NCBI GenBank assembly: GCA_045643885.1
Contig: JAZRFY010000013.1
Span: 1 to 11,197 of the forward strand
Length of the DNA: 11,197 nt
Source: RGIG4608 sp045643885
Lineage (GTDB): Bacteria; Bacillota; Clostridia; Oscillospirales; CAG-272
Direction: 5' to 3'
Shown here: piece by piece, positions 1 through 6,434 of the stretch
Layout: each line of letters starts with the position of its first letter
How positions within the stretch are numbered: position 1 is the stretch's first letter
Made by a program: the position numbers and the translations under genes
Notes under the pieces: model-generated
What the model was told of the DNA's origin: nothing
What the model saw: the letters and a program-made list of their open reading frames with translations, nothing else
Databases searched by the model: none

Positions 1-1
1 A

Positions 2-316
2 GAAGAAGGCTACACAGCATTCAACAAGTGCGAGGTTTGTGGCGAAATCGAAGGCAAGGAAACACTTGACAAGGTAGATCACACAATGGAAGACGTTGAA
101 GGCAAGCCTGCATCTTGCGAAGAAGACGGCTACACAGCACACAAGGCATGCACAGTATGTGGTGTTGAAGAGGGCAAGGAAGTAGTTCCTGCCGGTCATA
201 CAATGGAAGACGTTGAAGGCAAGTCTGCATCTTGCACAGAAGAAGGCTACACAGCACACAAGGCATGCACAGTATGTGGTTTTGCAGAGGGCAAGGAACC
301 TGTTGCAAAAATCGAA
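2..316 (+). repeat. In-frame tandem repeats of 117-120 bp inside the surface-protein gene
   Basis: Units run from about 80 to 196 and from 197 to 316, with the end of an earlier unit at 2-79. The two complete units differ at only about seven of their first 99 bases by eye. Each encodes a 39-40 residue module beginning HTMEDVEGK and containing GYTAHKACTVCG. A more diverged module follows at 317-430. The near identity indicates recent duplication or gene conversion, and the array probably continues to the left of the window. Confidence 0.9.
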
Positions 317-1441
317 CATGACTACGATCACGTTGTAACAGCTCCTACATGTACAGCAGCTGGTTACACAACACATACATGTGTTTTCTGTGACGATTCT
401 TACACAGATTCTGAAACAGAAGCTCTTGGTCACGCTGACAACAACGGCGACTACAAGTGCGACAAGTGCTCCACAAAGATGCTTCCCGCTGACGGAACAG
501 CTCTTACAGTAGAACAGGCTCTTGCAATTGCTCAGCTTGGTGGCTCAGCCTACACAACACAGAAGTACTATATCACAGGTATCGTAACTGGTCTTTACAA
601 TACACAGTACGGTAACTTCTATATTAAGAACCCCGAAACAGGCAAGGAAATCTGCATCTACGGTCTTTACGATTCTACAGGTAAGACAAGATACGACGCA
701 ATGAGCTACAAGCCTGTTAACGGTGACGAAGTAACTGTTTACACAGTTCTTGGTACATACAATAGCACAGCACAGGGTAAGAACGCTTGGCTTGATGAAG
801 TTGTTGCTCATGAGCACGACTATAAGTCAACAGTAACAGACCCCGGTTGCATGACAGAGGGTTATACAACTGACACTTGCTCAATTTGCGGAAATTCTAA
901 TGTTCATAGCACAGTAGCAGCTCTTGGTCATACAACAGAAGAGGGCGAATGCGAAAGATGTGGTCTTACAATCGGTGGCGATGCTCCCGTAATTGGCACA
1001 CTTGCTGAATTCACATTCGGTGCTAATGGTTCTGCTGCTCACGCTGACCCCAACTCTAAGTTTTCTAATGGTAAGTCTTACACAGTAAACGGTTACAAGC
1101 TTACATTTACATCTGCTACAAACTGCTATGACGGCGGTCGTGATGCAAAGGGTAACTCTTGCATGAAGATGGGTACATCTAGTGCAACTGGTTCTTTCAC
1201 AGTAACAGTTGCTGATAACGTAACAGAAGTAGTTATCTATGTTGCTCAGTACAAGTCTAATACAACAAAGATTTCTGTTAACGGTGGTGCTGCTCAGACT
1301 ATCACAACAGCATCTAACAATGGTGCATACACAGCTATCACAATCGATACATCTGTAAACAAGACATTTACATTCGCAACTGTATCCGGTGCTGTTCGTT
1401 GTATGATCGATACAATCGTATTCAACGGTACAGCTAACTAA
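2..1441 (+). CDS. Large secreted/surface protein with Cys-rich tandem repeats, OB-fold-like and beta-rich C-terminal domains (5' partial)
   Basis: The frame is open from the left edge, so the start and any signal peptide lie outside; 479 residues are visible. Bases 2-481 encode modules of about 39 residues with the pattern His...Cys-x3-G-Y-T...C-x2-C-G. Two more modules lie at about 809-985. Between them, about 500-808, is a segment (YYITGIVTG, then YGNFYIKN, ICIYGLY) resembling the OB-fold nucleic-acid-binding-like domains of secreted Firmicute and Bacteroidota proteins. Residues from about base 995 to the end (EFTFGANGS, RDAKGNSC, TKISVNGG, MIDTIVFNG) look like a beta-sandwich found at the ends of such proteins. 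No LPXTG motif or C-terminal membrane segment is present, so any anchor must be N-terminal. Paired cysteines suggest metal binding or structural bridges, but this is inferred. Threonine is almost always ACA and leucine CTT, as in highly expressed genes. The cellular role is unknown. The gene ends at TAA just before a strong terminator. Confidence 0.85.
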   Translation, partial: EEGYTAFNKCEVCGEIEGKETLDKVDHTMEDVEGKPASCEEDGYTAHKACTVCGVEEGKEVVPAGHTMEDVEGKSASCTEEGYTAHKACTVCGFAEGKEPVAKIEHDYDHVVTAPTCTAAGYTTHTCVFCDDSYTDSETEALGHADNNGDYKCDKCSTKMLPADGTALTVEQALAIAQLGGSAYTTQKYYITGIVTGLYNTQYGNFYIKNPETGKEICIYGLYDSTGKTRYDAMSYKPVNGDEVTVYTVLGTYNSTAQGKNAWLDEVVAHEHDYKSTVTDPGCMTEGYTTDTCSICGNSNVHSTVAALGHTTEEGECERCGLTIGGDAPVIGTLAEFTFGANGSAAHADPNSKFSNGKSYTVNGYKLTFTSATNCYDGGRDAKGNSCMKMGTSSATGSFTVTVADNVTEVVIYVAQYKSNTTKISVNGGAAQTITTASNNGAYTAITIDTSVNKTFTFATVSGAVRCMIDTIVFNGTAN

Positions 1442-1471
1442 TTAAAATATAATCAATTTGATTTAATTTTG

Positions 1472-1499
1472 GCACGCGCCTTAGGGCGCGTGCTTTTTT
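1472..1499 (+). terminator. Rho-independent terminator of the surface-protein gene
   Basis: A perfect 9 bp GC-rich stem (GCACGCGCC at 1472-1480 with GGCGCGTGC at 1485-1493) closes a TTAG loop and is followed by six T residues. It begins 31 bases after the stop codon. This is the strongest terminator in the window, as expected after a strongly expressed gene. Confidence 0.93.
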
Positions 1500-1508
1500 G
1501 TTTTTGAT

Positions 1509-1593
1509 AGCACCCCCATATTCTCAAAGAGCACCCCCCTGATCTGTGAAAGCATCCCCCCAGCTCTGTGAGAGCACCCCCCAGCTCTGTGAG
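1509..1593. repeat. C-rich 21-22 bp tandem repeat, four copies
   Basis: Four head-to-tail units at 1509-1529, 1530-1550, 1551-1572 and 1573-1593 share AGCA, then a run of five or six C, then a segment ending in TCTGTGAG or a close variant. The first copy is the most diverged and the last two are nearly identical. A truncated unit (AGCGGGG) follows at 1594-1600. The units are adjacent, without spacers. The reverse strand can be read as repeated LTELGG-like residues, but there is no sign that it is translated. Function is unknown; it may be an interspersed intergenic element. Confidence 0.8.
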
Positions 1594-1754
1594 AGCGGGG
1601 AAATAAATAAAACAAAACCCATAATAACTATACTCAATATAACTATACCCATCTAACCATAGGTGGTATGAGTAGGAAAAAGCGCGATAAATCAAAATTT
1701 TAATAACTATTAAATAGTCTATTTTTTATTCACAAACAGTTAACAATTATGATA

Positions 1755-1760
1755 TATAAT
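1755..1760 (+). promoter_or_regulatory. Probable -10 element for yqhQ
   Basis: TATAAT lies in an AT-rich stretch. The best upstream -35 candidate (TTCACA, 1729-1734) is 20 bases away, longer than ideal, so the -35 assignment is weak. Transcription from this -10 would begin near 1767, leaving a leader of about 40 bases before the ATG at 1809. Confidence 0.45.
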
Positions 1761-1799
1761 ACTTAAATGGAATTTAATGAGCCGATTTATCGGCAGATT

Positions 1800-1803
1800 G
1801 GAG
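1800..1803 (+). promoter_or_regulatory. Ribosome binding site that sets the yqhQ start
   Basis: GGAG lies five bases before the ATG at 1809. The upstream in-frame ATG at 1767 has no Shine-Dalgarno sequence and falls about where transcription would begin, so 1809 is the better start. Confidence 0.7.
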
Positions 1804-1808
1804 TATAT

Positions 1809-2786
1809 ATGTCAAAAAACAGTAAGGTTTGCTTTGCTAAAAAGACCTCTATAGGCGGTCAGGCGCTTATTGAGGGCATTATGATGCGAGGACCTAAAAT
1901 GACTGCTATGGCAGTCAGAAATCCGCAGGGTGAGATCGTTCTTGAAAAGTGGGAGAACGAGCCTGCAAATAAGAAAAAAAGTGTTATTGACGTTTTGAGA
2001 AAGATACCGATCGTCAGAGGTGTTTTCAATTTTGCCATCTCTATGATCTCGGGATATAAGTCACTTATGAAATCTGCAGAGATCGCAGGCTTTGAGGACG
2101 AGCAGGAAAAGGAAGAGAGCAAGGGCCTTATGGCTGTTGTTGGAGTTATTGCCGGTGTTCTTGGTGTGGCTCTTTCAGTTGGCCTCTTCATCTGGTTGCC
2201 TTCAGTGCTTTACGAGCTGATCTCAAAGCTTGTTGTACACCTTGGCGGTGCAGATATCAGTGGGCACGGATTTCTCAAGTCGCTCTTTGAGGGTGTGCTT
2301 AAGATCGTAATATTGGTCAGCTATATGGCTATCGTTTCAAGAATGAACGATATCAAGCGTACCTTCCAATATCACGGAGCAGAGCACAAGACCATCTTTT
2401 GCTATGAGGCAGGACTTGAGCTCACAGTTGAAAACGTTAAAAAAATGGGACGCTTCCACCCAAGATGTGGCACAAGCTTCCTCATCGTTATGGTCATCGT
2501 TGGTGTGCTTATCGGTATGCTCATTCCTGAGCAGATCGGTAATGTCAGCGTAGATGCGACCATCAGAGCTCTTATCAAGCTCTTGCTTCTTCCCCTCACT
2601 ATGGGACTTGGCTATGAATTTATCAAGCTTGCAGGCAAGCACGATAATTTTGTAACGAGAATTCTTTCTGCCCCCGGTCTCTGGATGCAAAGAATCACAG
2701 TTCTTGAGCCTGAGGACAGTATGATTGAGTGTGCCATTAAGGCAGTTAACGAGGTCATTCCCGAGGATGGCTCAGACCTTATCTGA
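1809..2786 (+). CDS. yqhQ: YqhQ-like DUF1385 integral membrane protein
   Basis: The 325-residue product matches the DUF1385 family (Bacillus subtilis YqhQ), recognised from an N-terminal GGQALIEGIMMRGP, the central YHGAEHKT at about 188-195, RFHPRCGTSF at about 215-224, and APGLWMQRITVLEP at about 288-301. Hydrophobic stretches at about 106-137, 157-177, 223-240 and 254-272 indicate a multi-pass membrane protein. The charged, conserved HGAEHKT and HPRCGTS segments lie between them. The biochemical role of the family is not settled, and none is claimed here. In many Clostridia the gene sits near prmC/prfA; here it stands alone, with its own promoter and terminator. The upstream ATG at 1767 would add 14 residues but has no ribosome binding site. 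Confidence 0.92.
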   Translation: MSKNSKVCFAKKTSIGGQALIEGIMMRGPKMTAMAVRNPQGEIVLEKWENEPANKKKSVIDVLRKIPIVRGVFNFAISMISGYKSLMKSAEIAGFEDEQEKEESKGLMAVVGVIAGVLGVALSVGLFIWLPSVLYELISKLVVHLGGADISGHGFLKSLFEGVLKIVILVSYMAIVSRMNDIKRTFQYHGAEHKTIFCYEAGLELTVENVKKMGRFHPRCGTSFLIVMVIVGVLIGMLIPEQIGNVSVDATIRALIKLLLLPLTMGLGYEFIKLAGKHDNFVTRILSAPGLWMQRITVLEPEDSMIECAIKAVNEVIPEDGSDLI

Positions 2787-2789
2787 ATA

Positions 2790-2830
2790 CAAAACAAAAA
2801 GCGAGTATGAAAACATACTCGCTTTATTTA
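2790..2830. terminator. Bidirectional terminator between yqhQ and murE
   Basis: A perfect 10 bp stem (AGCGAGTATG at 2800-2809 with CATACTCGCT at 2814-2823) closes an AAAA loop. T-rich sequence follows on the plus strand, and the A-rich run at 2790-2799 provides the T tract for the minus strand. The flanking stop codons are only 41 bases apart, so one hairpin serves both convergent genes. Confidence 0.9.
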
Positions 2831-4303
2831 TTTGCTTACAAGATTTAATTCGTTTATCAAATTTTTAAGGATCTCGCGTTCGCAAAAATACACCTTTTTG
2901 CCGCTTATCAACTGATATCTTTCGTGTCCCTTGCCTGCAAGAAGCACGATATCGTTTGGCTTTGCGATTGAGAAGGCATATTTTATTGCCTTTTCTCTAT
3001 CGGGAATCGAAACGTACTGTGAGGGGCTATCGTATTGAAGTGCGATTTCATTTATGATGCTTTGCATATCCTCGGTATCGGGATTGTCCGACGTGAGAAT
3101 GGAGAGATCGGCAAATTCCTTTGCCGCCTTGCCAAGCTGAGCGCGTCGCACCTGCGTTCTGCATCCGACCGATCCGAAAAGGCAGATAAGTCTTGATGGC
3201 TCGTATTTGCGAAGAGCTGCAAGGGCAGAGGAGAGGCTAAGACCGTTGTGGGCATAATCGATAACAAAGCACGCACCGTTTGGTGAGGTGATTGTTTCAA
3301 ATCTTCCGTCGATATTCATTGATGCAAGTGCTTTTTCTATGGTTCTTCCGTCGATATTGAGTGCTCTTGCAACGGCTATAGTGGCAAGGGCATTATGGAC
3401 GTTAAATTCGCCCGGTACGGACAACTGGCAGATGAGTGAGCCGTTGGTCGTTTTACAGTCAAAACGCGTTCCAAGGGCATTTTCTCGTCTTAAAAGACCT
3501 ATATTGCTTGCACGGTAATCCGAATCTGCATCTATAGAATAAAACACTCGTTGAGATTTACAATCAGCAAGGATTTTCTCGGTATATGGATCATCTGCAT
3601 TGGCTATTACCGTTTTCGCCTCGAACTTGTCAAAGAGCTTTTTCTTTGCAAGGAAATATTCCTCAAAGCTTGCATGCTCGGACGGACCTATGTGGTCGGG
3701 TGAAAGATTTGTGAAAAGTGAGATATCGATATTTAATCCTAAAACTCTGCCAAGGCTTAATGCCTGTGAGGATATCTCCATGACCACTGCCTTCATGCCA
3801 CAGTCTATCATGCTTCTCATATACTGCTGAATTTTATGGCTTTCGGGAGTGGTGTTTACGGGATCTATTCTTCTTTCTCCGTAAATAATTCCGTTAGAGC
3901 CGATATATCCTGTGGGGATGCCTGCAAAATCGAGCATCTGCTTTATCATAAGTGCAGTTGTGGTCTTGCCCTTAGTACCGGTGATGCCGATTACGGTAAG
4001 CTCCTTTGAGGGATCGTTATAAAGCTTTGTTGAAAGGATGGCAAGTGCCTTGCGTGAGGAGGAAACGATTATTACTTCTGCATCGTCGGGCAAAAGCTCG
4101 GGGCGTTTTTCACAAACGAAAACGCGACAACCGTTTTGATAAGCCTTTATGGCAAAGAGATGCCCATCGGTTGCAAATCCCTTTATGCACACGAATATCG
4201 AGCCCTCACGCGCCTCTCTTGAGTCGTTTGTGATATGGGAAATTTCGATATCCTTTACATAGGACGTATATTCTATTGTCTTTAAGAGATTAGATAAGAG
4301 CAT
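2828..4303 (-). CDS. murE: MurE-like UDP-MurNAc-tripeptide synthetase (Mur ligase)
   Basis: This 491-residue cytoplasmic Mur ligase adds the third residue of the peptidoglycan stem peptide to UDP-MurNAc-L-Ala-D-Glu, using ATP. An N-terminal MurE-type domain (NDSREAREGSIFVCIKG, about 26-42) binds the UDP moiety. The ATP P-loop is GTKGKTTT at 109-116. NTTPES at 150-155 and EISSQAL at 176-182 are typical of MurE. The lysine that is carbamylated in the family is probably K220 (EEYFLAKKKLF). The C-terminal domain ends with GKGHE at 457-461. Meso-DAP-adding enzymes carry DNPR in the third domain; this one has DNPD at 406-409, preceded by an atypical GSVGCRTQVRR. The family is certain but the amino acid added is not. 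A GAGGAAAG ribosome binding site at 4305-4312 supports the start. The gene is monocistronic, away from any mur/dcw cluster, so it could be a second MurE copy. Confidence 0.9.
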   Translation of the reverse strand: MLLSNLLKTIEYTSYVKDIEISHITNDSREAREGSIFVCIKGFATDGHLFAIKAYQNGCRVFVCEKRPELLPDDAEVIIVSSSRKALAILSTKLYNDPSKELTVIGITGTKGKTTTALMIKQMLDFAGIPTGYIGSNGIIYGERRIDPVNTTPESHKIQQYMRSMIDCGMKAVVMEISSQALSLGRVLGLNIDISLFTNLSPDHIGPSEHASFEEYFLAKKKLFDKFEAKTVIANADDPYTEKILADCKSQRVFYSIDADSDYRASNIGLLRRENALGTRFDCKTTNGSLICQLSVPGEFNVHNALATIAVARALNIDGRTIEKALASMNIDGRFETITSPNGACFVIDYAHNGLSLSSALAALRKYEPSRLICLFGSVGCRTQVRRAQLGKAAKEFADLSILTSDNPDTEDMQSIINEIALQYDSPSQYVSIPDREKAIKYAFSIAKPNDIVLLAGKGHERYQLISGKKVYFCEREILKNLINELNLVSK

Positions 4304-4332
4304 ACTTTCCTCGCAAAAATTTGATTTATATG

Positions 4333-4361
4333 ATTATATCATATATTTTCGCGATTTTCTA
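4333..4361 (-). promoter_or_regulatory. Promoter for murE
   Basis: On the minus strand, TATAAT (4333-4338) is preceded by TGA, giving an extended -10 (TGATATAAT), and a weak -35 TAGAAA (4356-4361) sits 17 bases upstream. A consensus TTGACA also lies at 4368-4373, but its partner at 17 bases is only GAAAAT. Either pair would start transcription shortly before the murE ribosome binding site. Confidence 0.6.
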
Positions 4362-4416
4362 TAGGAATGTCAAAAAAAGTTTACTTTGCGTTGAAATTAT
4401 TTGAAATAAATATCTA

Positions 4417-4445
4417 TTGACATTTTGTAGTATTGAATATATAAT
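4417..4445 (+). promoter_or_regulatory. Perfect-consensus promoter of the flavoprotein-cmk-plsC-ispH/rpsA operon
   Basis: TTGACA at 4417-4422 and TATAAT at 4440-4445 are separated by exactly 17 bases, the full consensus for the housekeeping sigma factor. Transcription should begin near 4452. No other equally good promoter lies before the genes downstream to 9091, so it likely drives them all. Strong constitutive transcription fits an operon that ends in a ribosomal protein. Confidence 0.9.
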
Positions 4446-4474
4446 AAGTATAGTAAGATAAAATGGCGGATTAT

Positions 4475-4479
4475 GGGGA
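4475..4479 (+). promoter_or_regulatory. Ribosome binding site that sets the flavoprotein start
   Basis: GGGGA lies seven bases before the ATG at 4487. The earlier in-frame ATG at 4463 lacks such a motif and would leave a leader of only about 11 bases from the predicted transcription start, so 4487 is preferred. Confidence 0.65.
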
Positions 4480-4486
4480 AAAGCAA

Positions 4487-5746
4487 ATGAAGGAATTTAT
4501 AAACAATGCTTCCGTAATCGTGATTGGCGGTGGAGCAGCAGGTATGATGGCTGCTGTGAGCGCTGCAAGATCCGGTGCGGACGTTATACTTTTTGAAAAA
4601 AACGATAGGCTTGGTAAAAAGCTCAGAATCACGGGCAAGGGACGTTGCAACGTCACCAACGACTGTGACAAGAATGAGTTTTTATCCAACGTTGCCTCAA
4701 ATTCCAAATTCCTTTTTGCATCCATCTCCCGATTTTCAACCGCCGATACAAAGGAATTTTTCGAGGATTGCGGCGTTCCTCTCAAAACAGAGAGGGGAAA
4801 ACGAGTATTTCCCGTTTCAGATAAGGCGCAGGATATAGTCATGGCGCTTGAGAATGCCTGTGTGGAGGCAGGCGTTCGCATTTTATACAAGAGAGTGGAC
4901 TCTCTTATCATCGAGGACGGTGCGATTTTAGGCGTTGTTGCAGACGGTGAATCCTACGGTGCAAAATCAGTTATCGTTTGCACGGGTGGAGCTTCCTATC
5001 CAAGAACGGGCTCAACCGGTGACGGATACAGATTTGCAAGAAAGGCAGGGCATAAGATAGTTGACATCAAGCCCTCACTCGTTCCTCTTGTAGCATCGGG
5101 CAAGCTTTGTGCCCACCTTCAGGGAGTTTCCTTGAAAAATATCGGCTTTAAGGTGAGAGATAATCAAAGTGGAAAGATAGTTTATGACGACTTCGGTGAG
5201 ATGATGTTTACTCATTTCGGCATTACAGGACCTGTGGTGCTTTCTGCGAGCGCTCATCTTTCGGATATCGAACGCGGAAAGTATACGGCTCTTATCGATA
5301 TGAAGCCTGCGCTTGACGCAAAAACTCTCGACACAAGAATTTTAACCGATTTTTCGGAATGCATAAATAAGGACTTCATCAATTCTCTTGACGCGCTCCT
5401 CCCCCAAAAGATGATACCGATAATGGTCGGTCTTTCGGGCATCGACGCACGCAAAAAGGTTAATTCCATTACCAAGGAGGAAAGAGAAAGACTCGTTTCA
5501 CTTATCAAGTGCATAGAGATACCGGTTGAGGAATTCCGTCCCATAAACGAGGCGATAATAACCAAGGGTGGTGTTTCTGTGTCAGAGGTGAGTCCTAAGA
5601 CTATGGAGTCTAAAATTGCAAAGGGCTTGTATTTTGCAGGAGAGGTTCTTGACCTTGATGCATATACGGGTGGCTTTAATCTCCAGATCGCATTTTCAAC
5701 AGCTACCTTAGCAGGTGAGAATGCTGCGTGGAGCTCTTTTGAATGA
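4487..5746 (+). CDS. HI0933/BaiN-family NAD(P)/FAD-dependent oxidoreductase
   Basis: The 419-residue protein belongs to the HI0933-like flavoprotein family (TIGR00275), which includes YhiN and clostridial BaiN. The N-terminal FAD-binding Rossmann motif is VIVIGGGAAGMMAA at about 10-23. Family signatures follow: GKKLRITGKGRCNVTN at about 43-58, RVFPVSDKA at about 106-114, CTGGASYPRTGSTGDGY at about 165-181, FTHFGITGP at 241-249, and the C-terminal FAD contact FAGEVLDLDAYTGGFNLQ at about 383-400. The length is normal for the family. The physiological substrate is unknown: BaiN is linked to bile-acid dehydroxylation, but most members are uncharacterised and its place before cmk argues for a housekeeping role. 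It is the first gene of the operon, 25 bases before cmk. Confidence 0.92.
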   Translation: MKEFINNASVIVIGGGAAGMMAAVSAARSGADVILFEKNDRLGKKLRITGKGRCNVTNDCDKNEFLSNVASNSKFLFASISRFSTADTKEFFEDCGVPLKTERGKRVFPVSDKAQDIVMALENACVEAGVRILYKRVDSLIIEDGAILGVVADGESYGAKSVIVCTGGASYPRTGSTGDGYRFARKAGHKIVDIKPSLVPLVASGKLCAHLQGVSLKNIGFKVRDNQSGKIVYDDFGEMMFTHFGITGPVVLSASAHLSDIERGKYTALIDMKPALDAKTLDTRILTDFSECINKDFINSLDALLPQKMIPIMVGLSGIDARKKVNSITKEERERLVSLIKCIEIPVEEFRPINEAIITKGGVSVSEVSPKTMESKIAKGLYFAGEVLDLDAYTGGFNLQIAFSTATLAGENAAWSSFE

Positions 5747-5754
5747 TCAATTTC

Positions 5755-5764
5755 AGGAAGGAAG
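5755..5764 (+). promoter_or_regulatory. Ribosome binding site that sets the cmk start
   Basis: AGGAAGGAAG ends seven bases before the ATG at 5772. The longer open frame from 5715 lies inside the flavoprotein gene, lacks such a site, and would add 19 residues absent from the cytidylate kinase family. Confidence 0.85.
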
Positions 5765-5771
5765 AATTACT

Positions 5772-6434
5772 ATGATCAGAATAGCAATCGACGGTCCCAG
5801 TGGATCGGGTAAAAGTACTCTTGCAAAGGCAGTTGCCCGTGAGCTTGGTATCATATACGTTGACACAGGTGCTCTTTACAGAACTGTTGGATACTATGCG
5901 TATGCAAGCTCTGTAGATCCCCACAATGCCGACGAGATGGCAAAGCTTCTTACCACAGCCAACATCGAGCTTAAATATGAAAACGGCGCTCAGAGAGTAA
6001 TACTCAACGGTGAGGACCTTGGTGACAAGATCAGAATGCCCGAGATGTCCATGTATGCTTCTGCAGTGTCCGCATTGCCAGTGGTAAGAGAATTTTTGCT
6101 TGATATGCAAAAGAAGATGGCACGTGAAAATAGTGTGGTTATGGACGGACGCGATATAGGTACTGTTATCATTCCCGATGCGGACGTTAAAATTTTCCTT
6201 ACTGCAAGTAACGAAACACGCGCAAAGAGAAGGACCCTTGAGCTTTTGGCAAAGGGAGTTGAGGTAACGTATGAGGAAGTGCTTGCCGATATGATACAGC
6301 GCGACAAAAACGATAAAAACAGAGATATCGCGCCTGCAATTCCTGCAGAGGATGCAGTGATTTTTGACAACTCGGTTATGACAGTTGAAGAAAGTATTAC
6401 CGAGATAGTGAGGTTAGTAAATGAGCGAAAATAA
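5772..6434 (+). CDS. cmk: Cytidylate kinase
   Basis: The 220-residue cytoplasmic enzyme phosphorylates CMP and dCMP to the diphosphates with ATP, feeding RNA, DNA and CDP-lipid synthesis. The P-loop IDGPSGSGKST is at about 6-16 and the CMP-binding YVDTGALYR at about 29-37. The long CMP-binding insert is at about 60-110. VVMDGRDIGTVIIPDADVKIFL at about 122-143 and the lid segment RDKNDKNRDIAP at 177-188 are diagnostic of bacterial Cmk. The length is typical. It follows the flavoprotein gene by 25 bases, and its last 14 bases overlap plsC in another frame. Proximity of cmk to an S1-encoding gene is conserved widely among bacteria, which supports both assignments. Confidence 0.97.
   Translation: MIRIAIDGPSGSGKSTLAKAVARELGIIYVDTGALYRTVGYYAYASSVDPHNADEMAKLLTTANIELKYENGAQRVILNGEDLGDKIRMPEMSMYASAVSALPVVREFLLDMQKKMARENSVVMDGRDIGTVIIPDADVKIFLTASNETRAKRRTLELLAKGVEVTYEEVLADMIQRDKNDKNRDIAPAIPAEDAVIFDNSVMTVEESITEIVRLVNERK

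Larger units (their letters stand above)
1442..1808. other. Intergenic stretch between the surface-protein gene and yqhQ
   Basis: This 367-base stretch has no credible gene. It holds the terminator at 1472-1499, the C-rich tandem repeat at 1509-1593, and an AT-rich part with a 10-base direct repeat (ATAACTATAC at 1624-1633 and 1639-1648). A probable -10 element at 1755-1760 and the yqhQ ribosome binding site at 1800-1803 complete it. The C-rich repeat stands out sharply against the AT-rich surroundings. Confidence 0.75.

Noticed and set aside
86..1441. Starting the first gene at the ATG at 86.
   Set aside because: The frame is open to the left edge, and bases 2-79 encode the end of another repeat module, so this ATG is internal.
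1509..1600. The C-rich repeat as a CRISPR array.
   Set aside because: Units of 21-22 bp abut with no spacers, and no cas genes are present.
1453..1695. An 80-residue minus-strand frame with repeated LTELGG-like residues.
   Set aside because: It reads across the terminator and the tandem repeat, has no ribosome binding site, and is low-complexity.
1767..1808. Extending yqhQ to the ATG at 1767.
   Set aside because: There is no ribosome binding site, and the ATG coincides with the predicted transcription start; the ATG at 1809 has GGAG at good spacing.
4487..5746. Naming the flavoprotein BaiN and inferring bile-acid metabolism.
   Set aside because: The family is broad and mostly uncharacterised, and the operon is housekeeping with no other bai genes in view.
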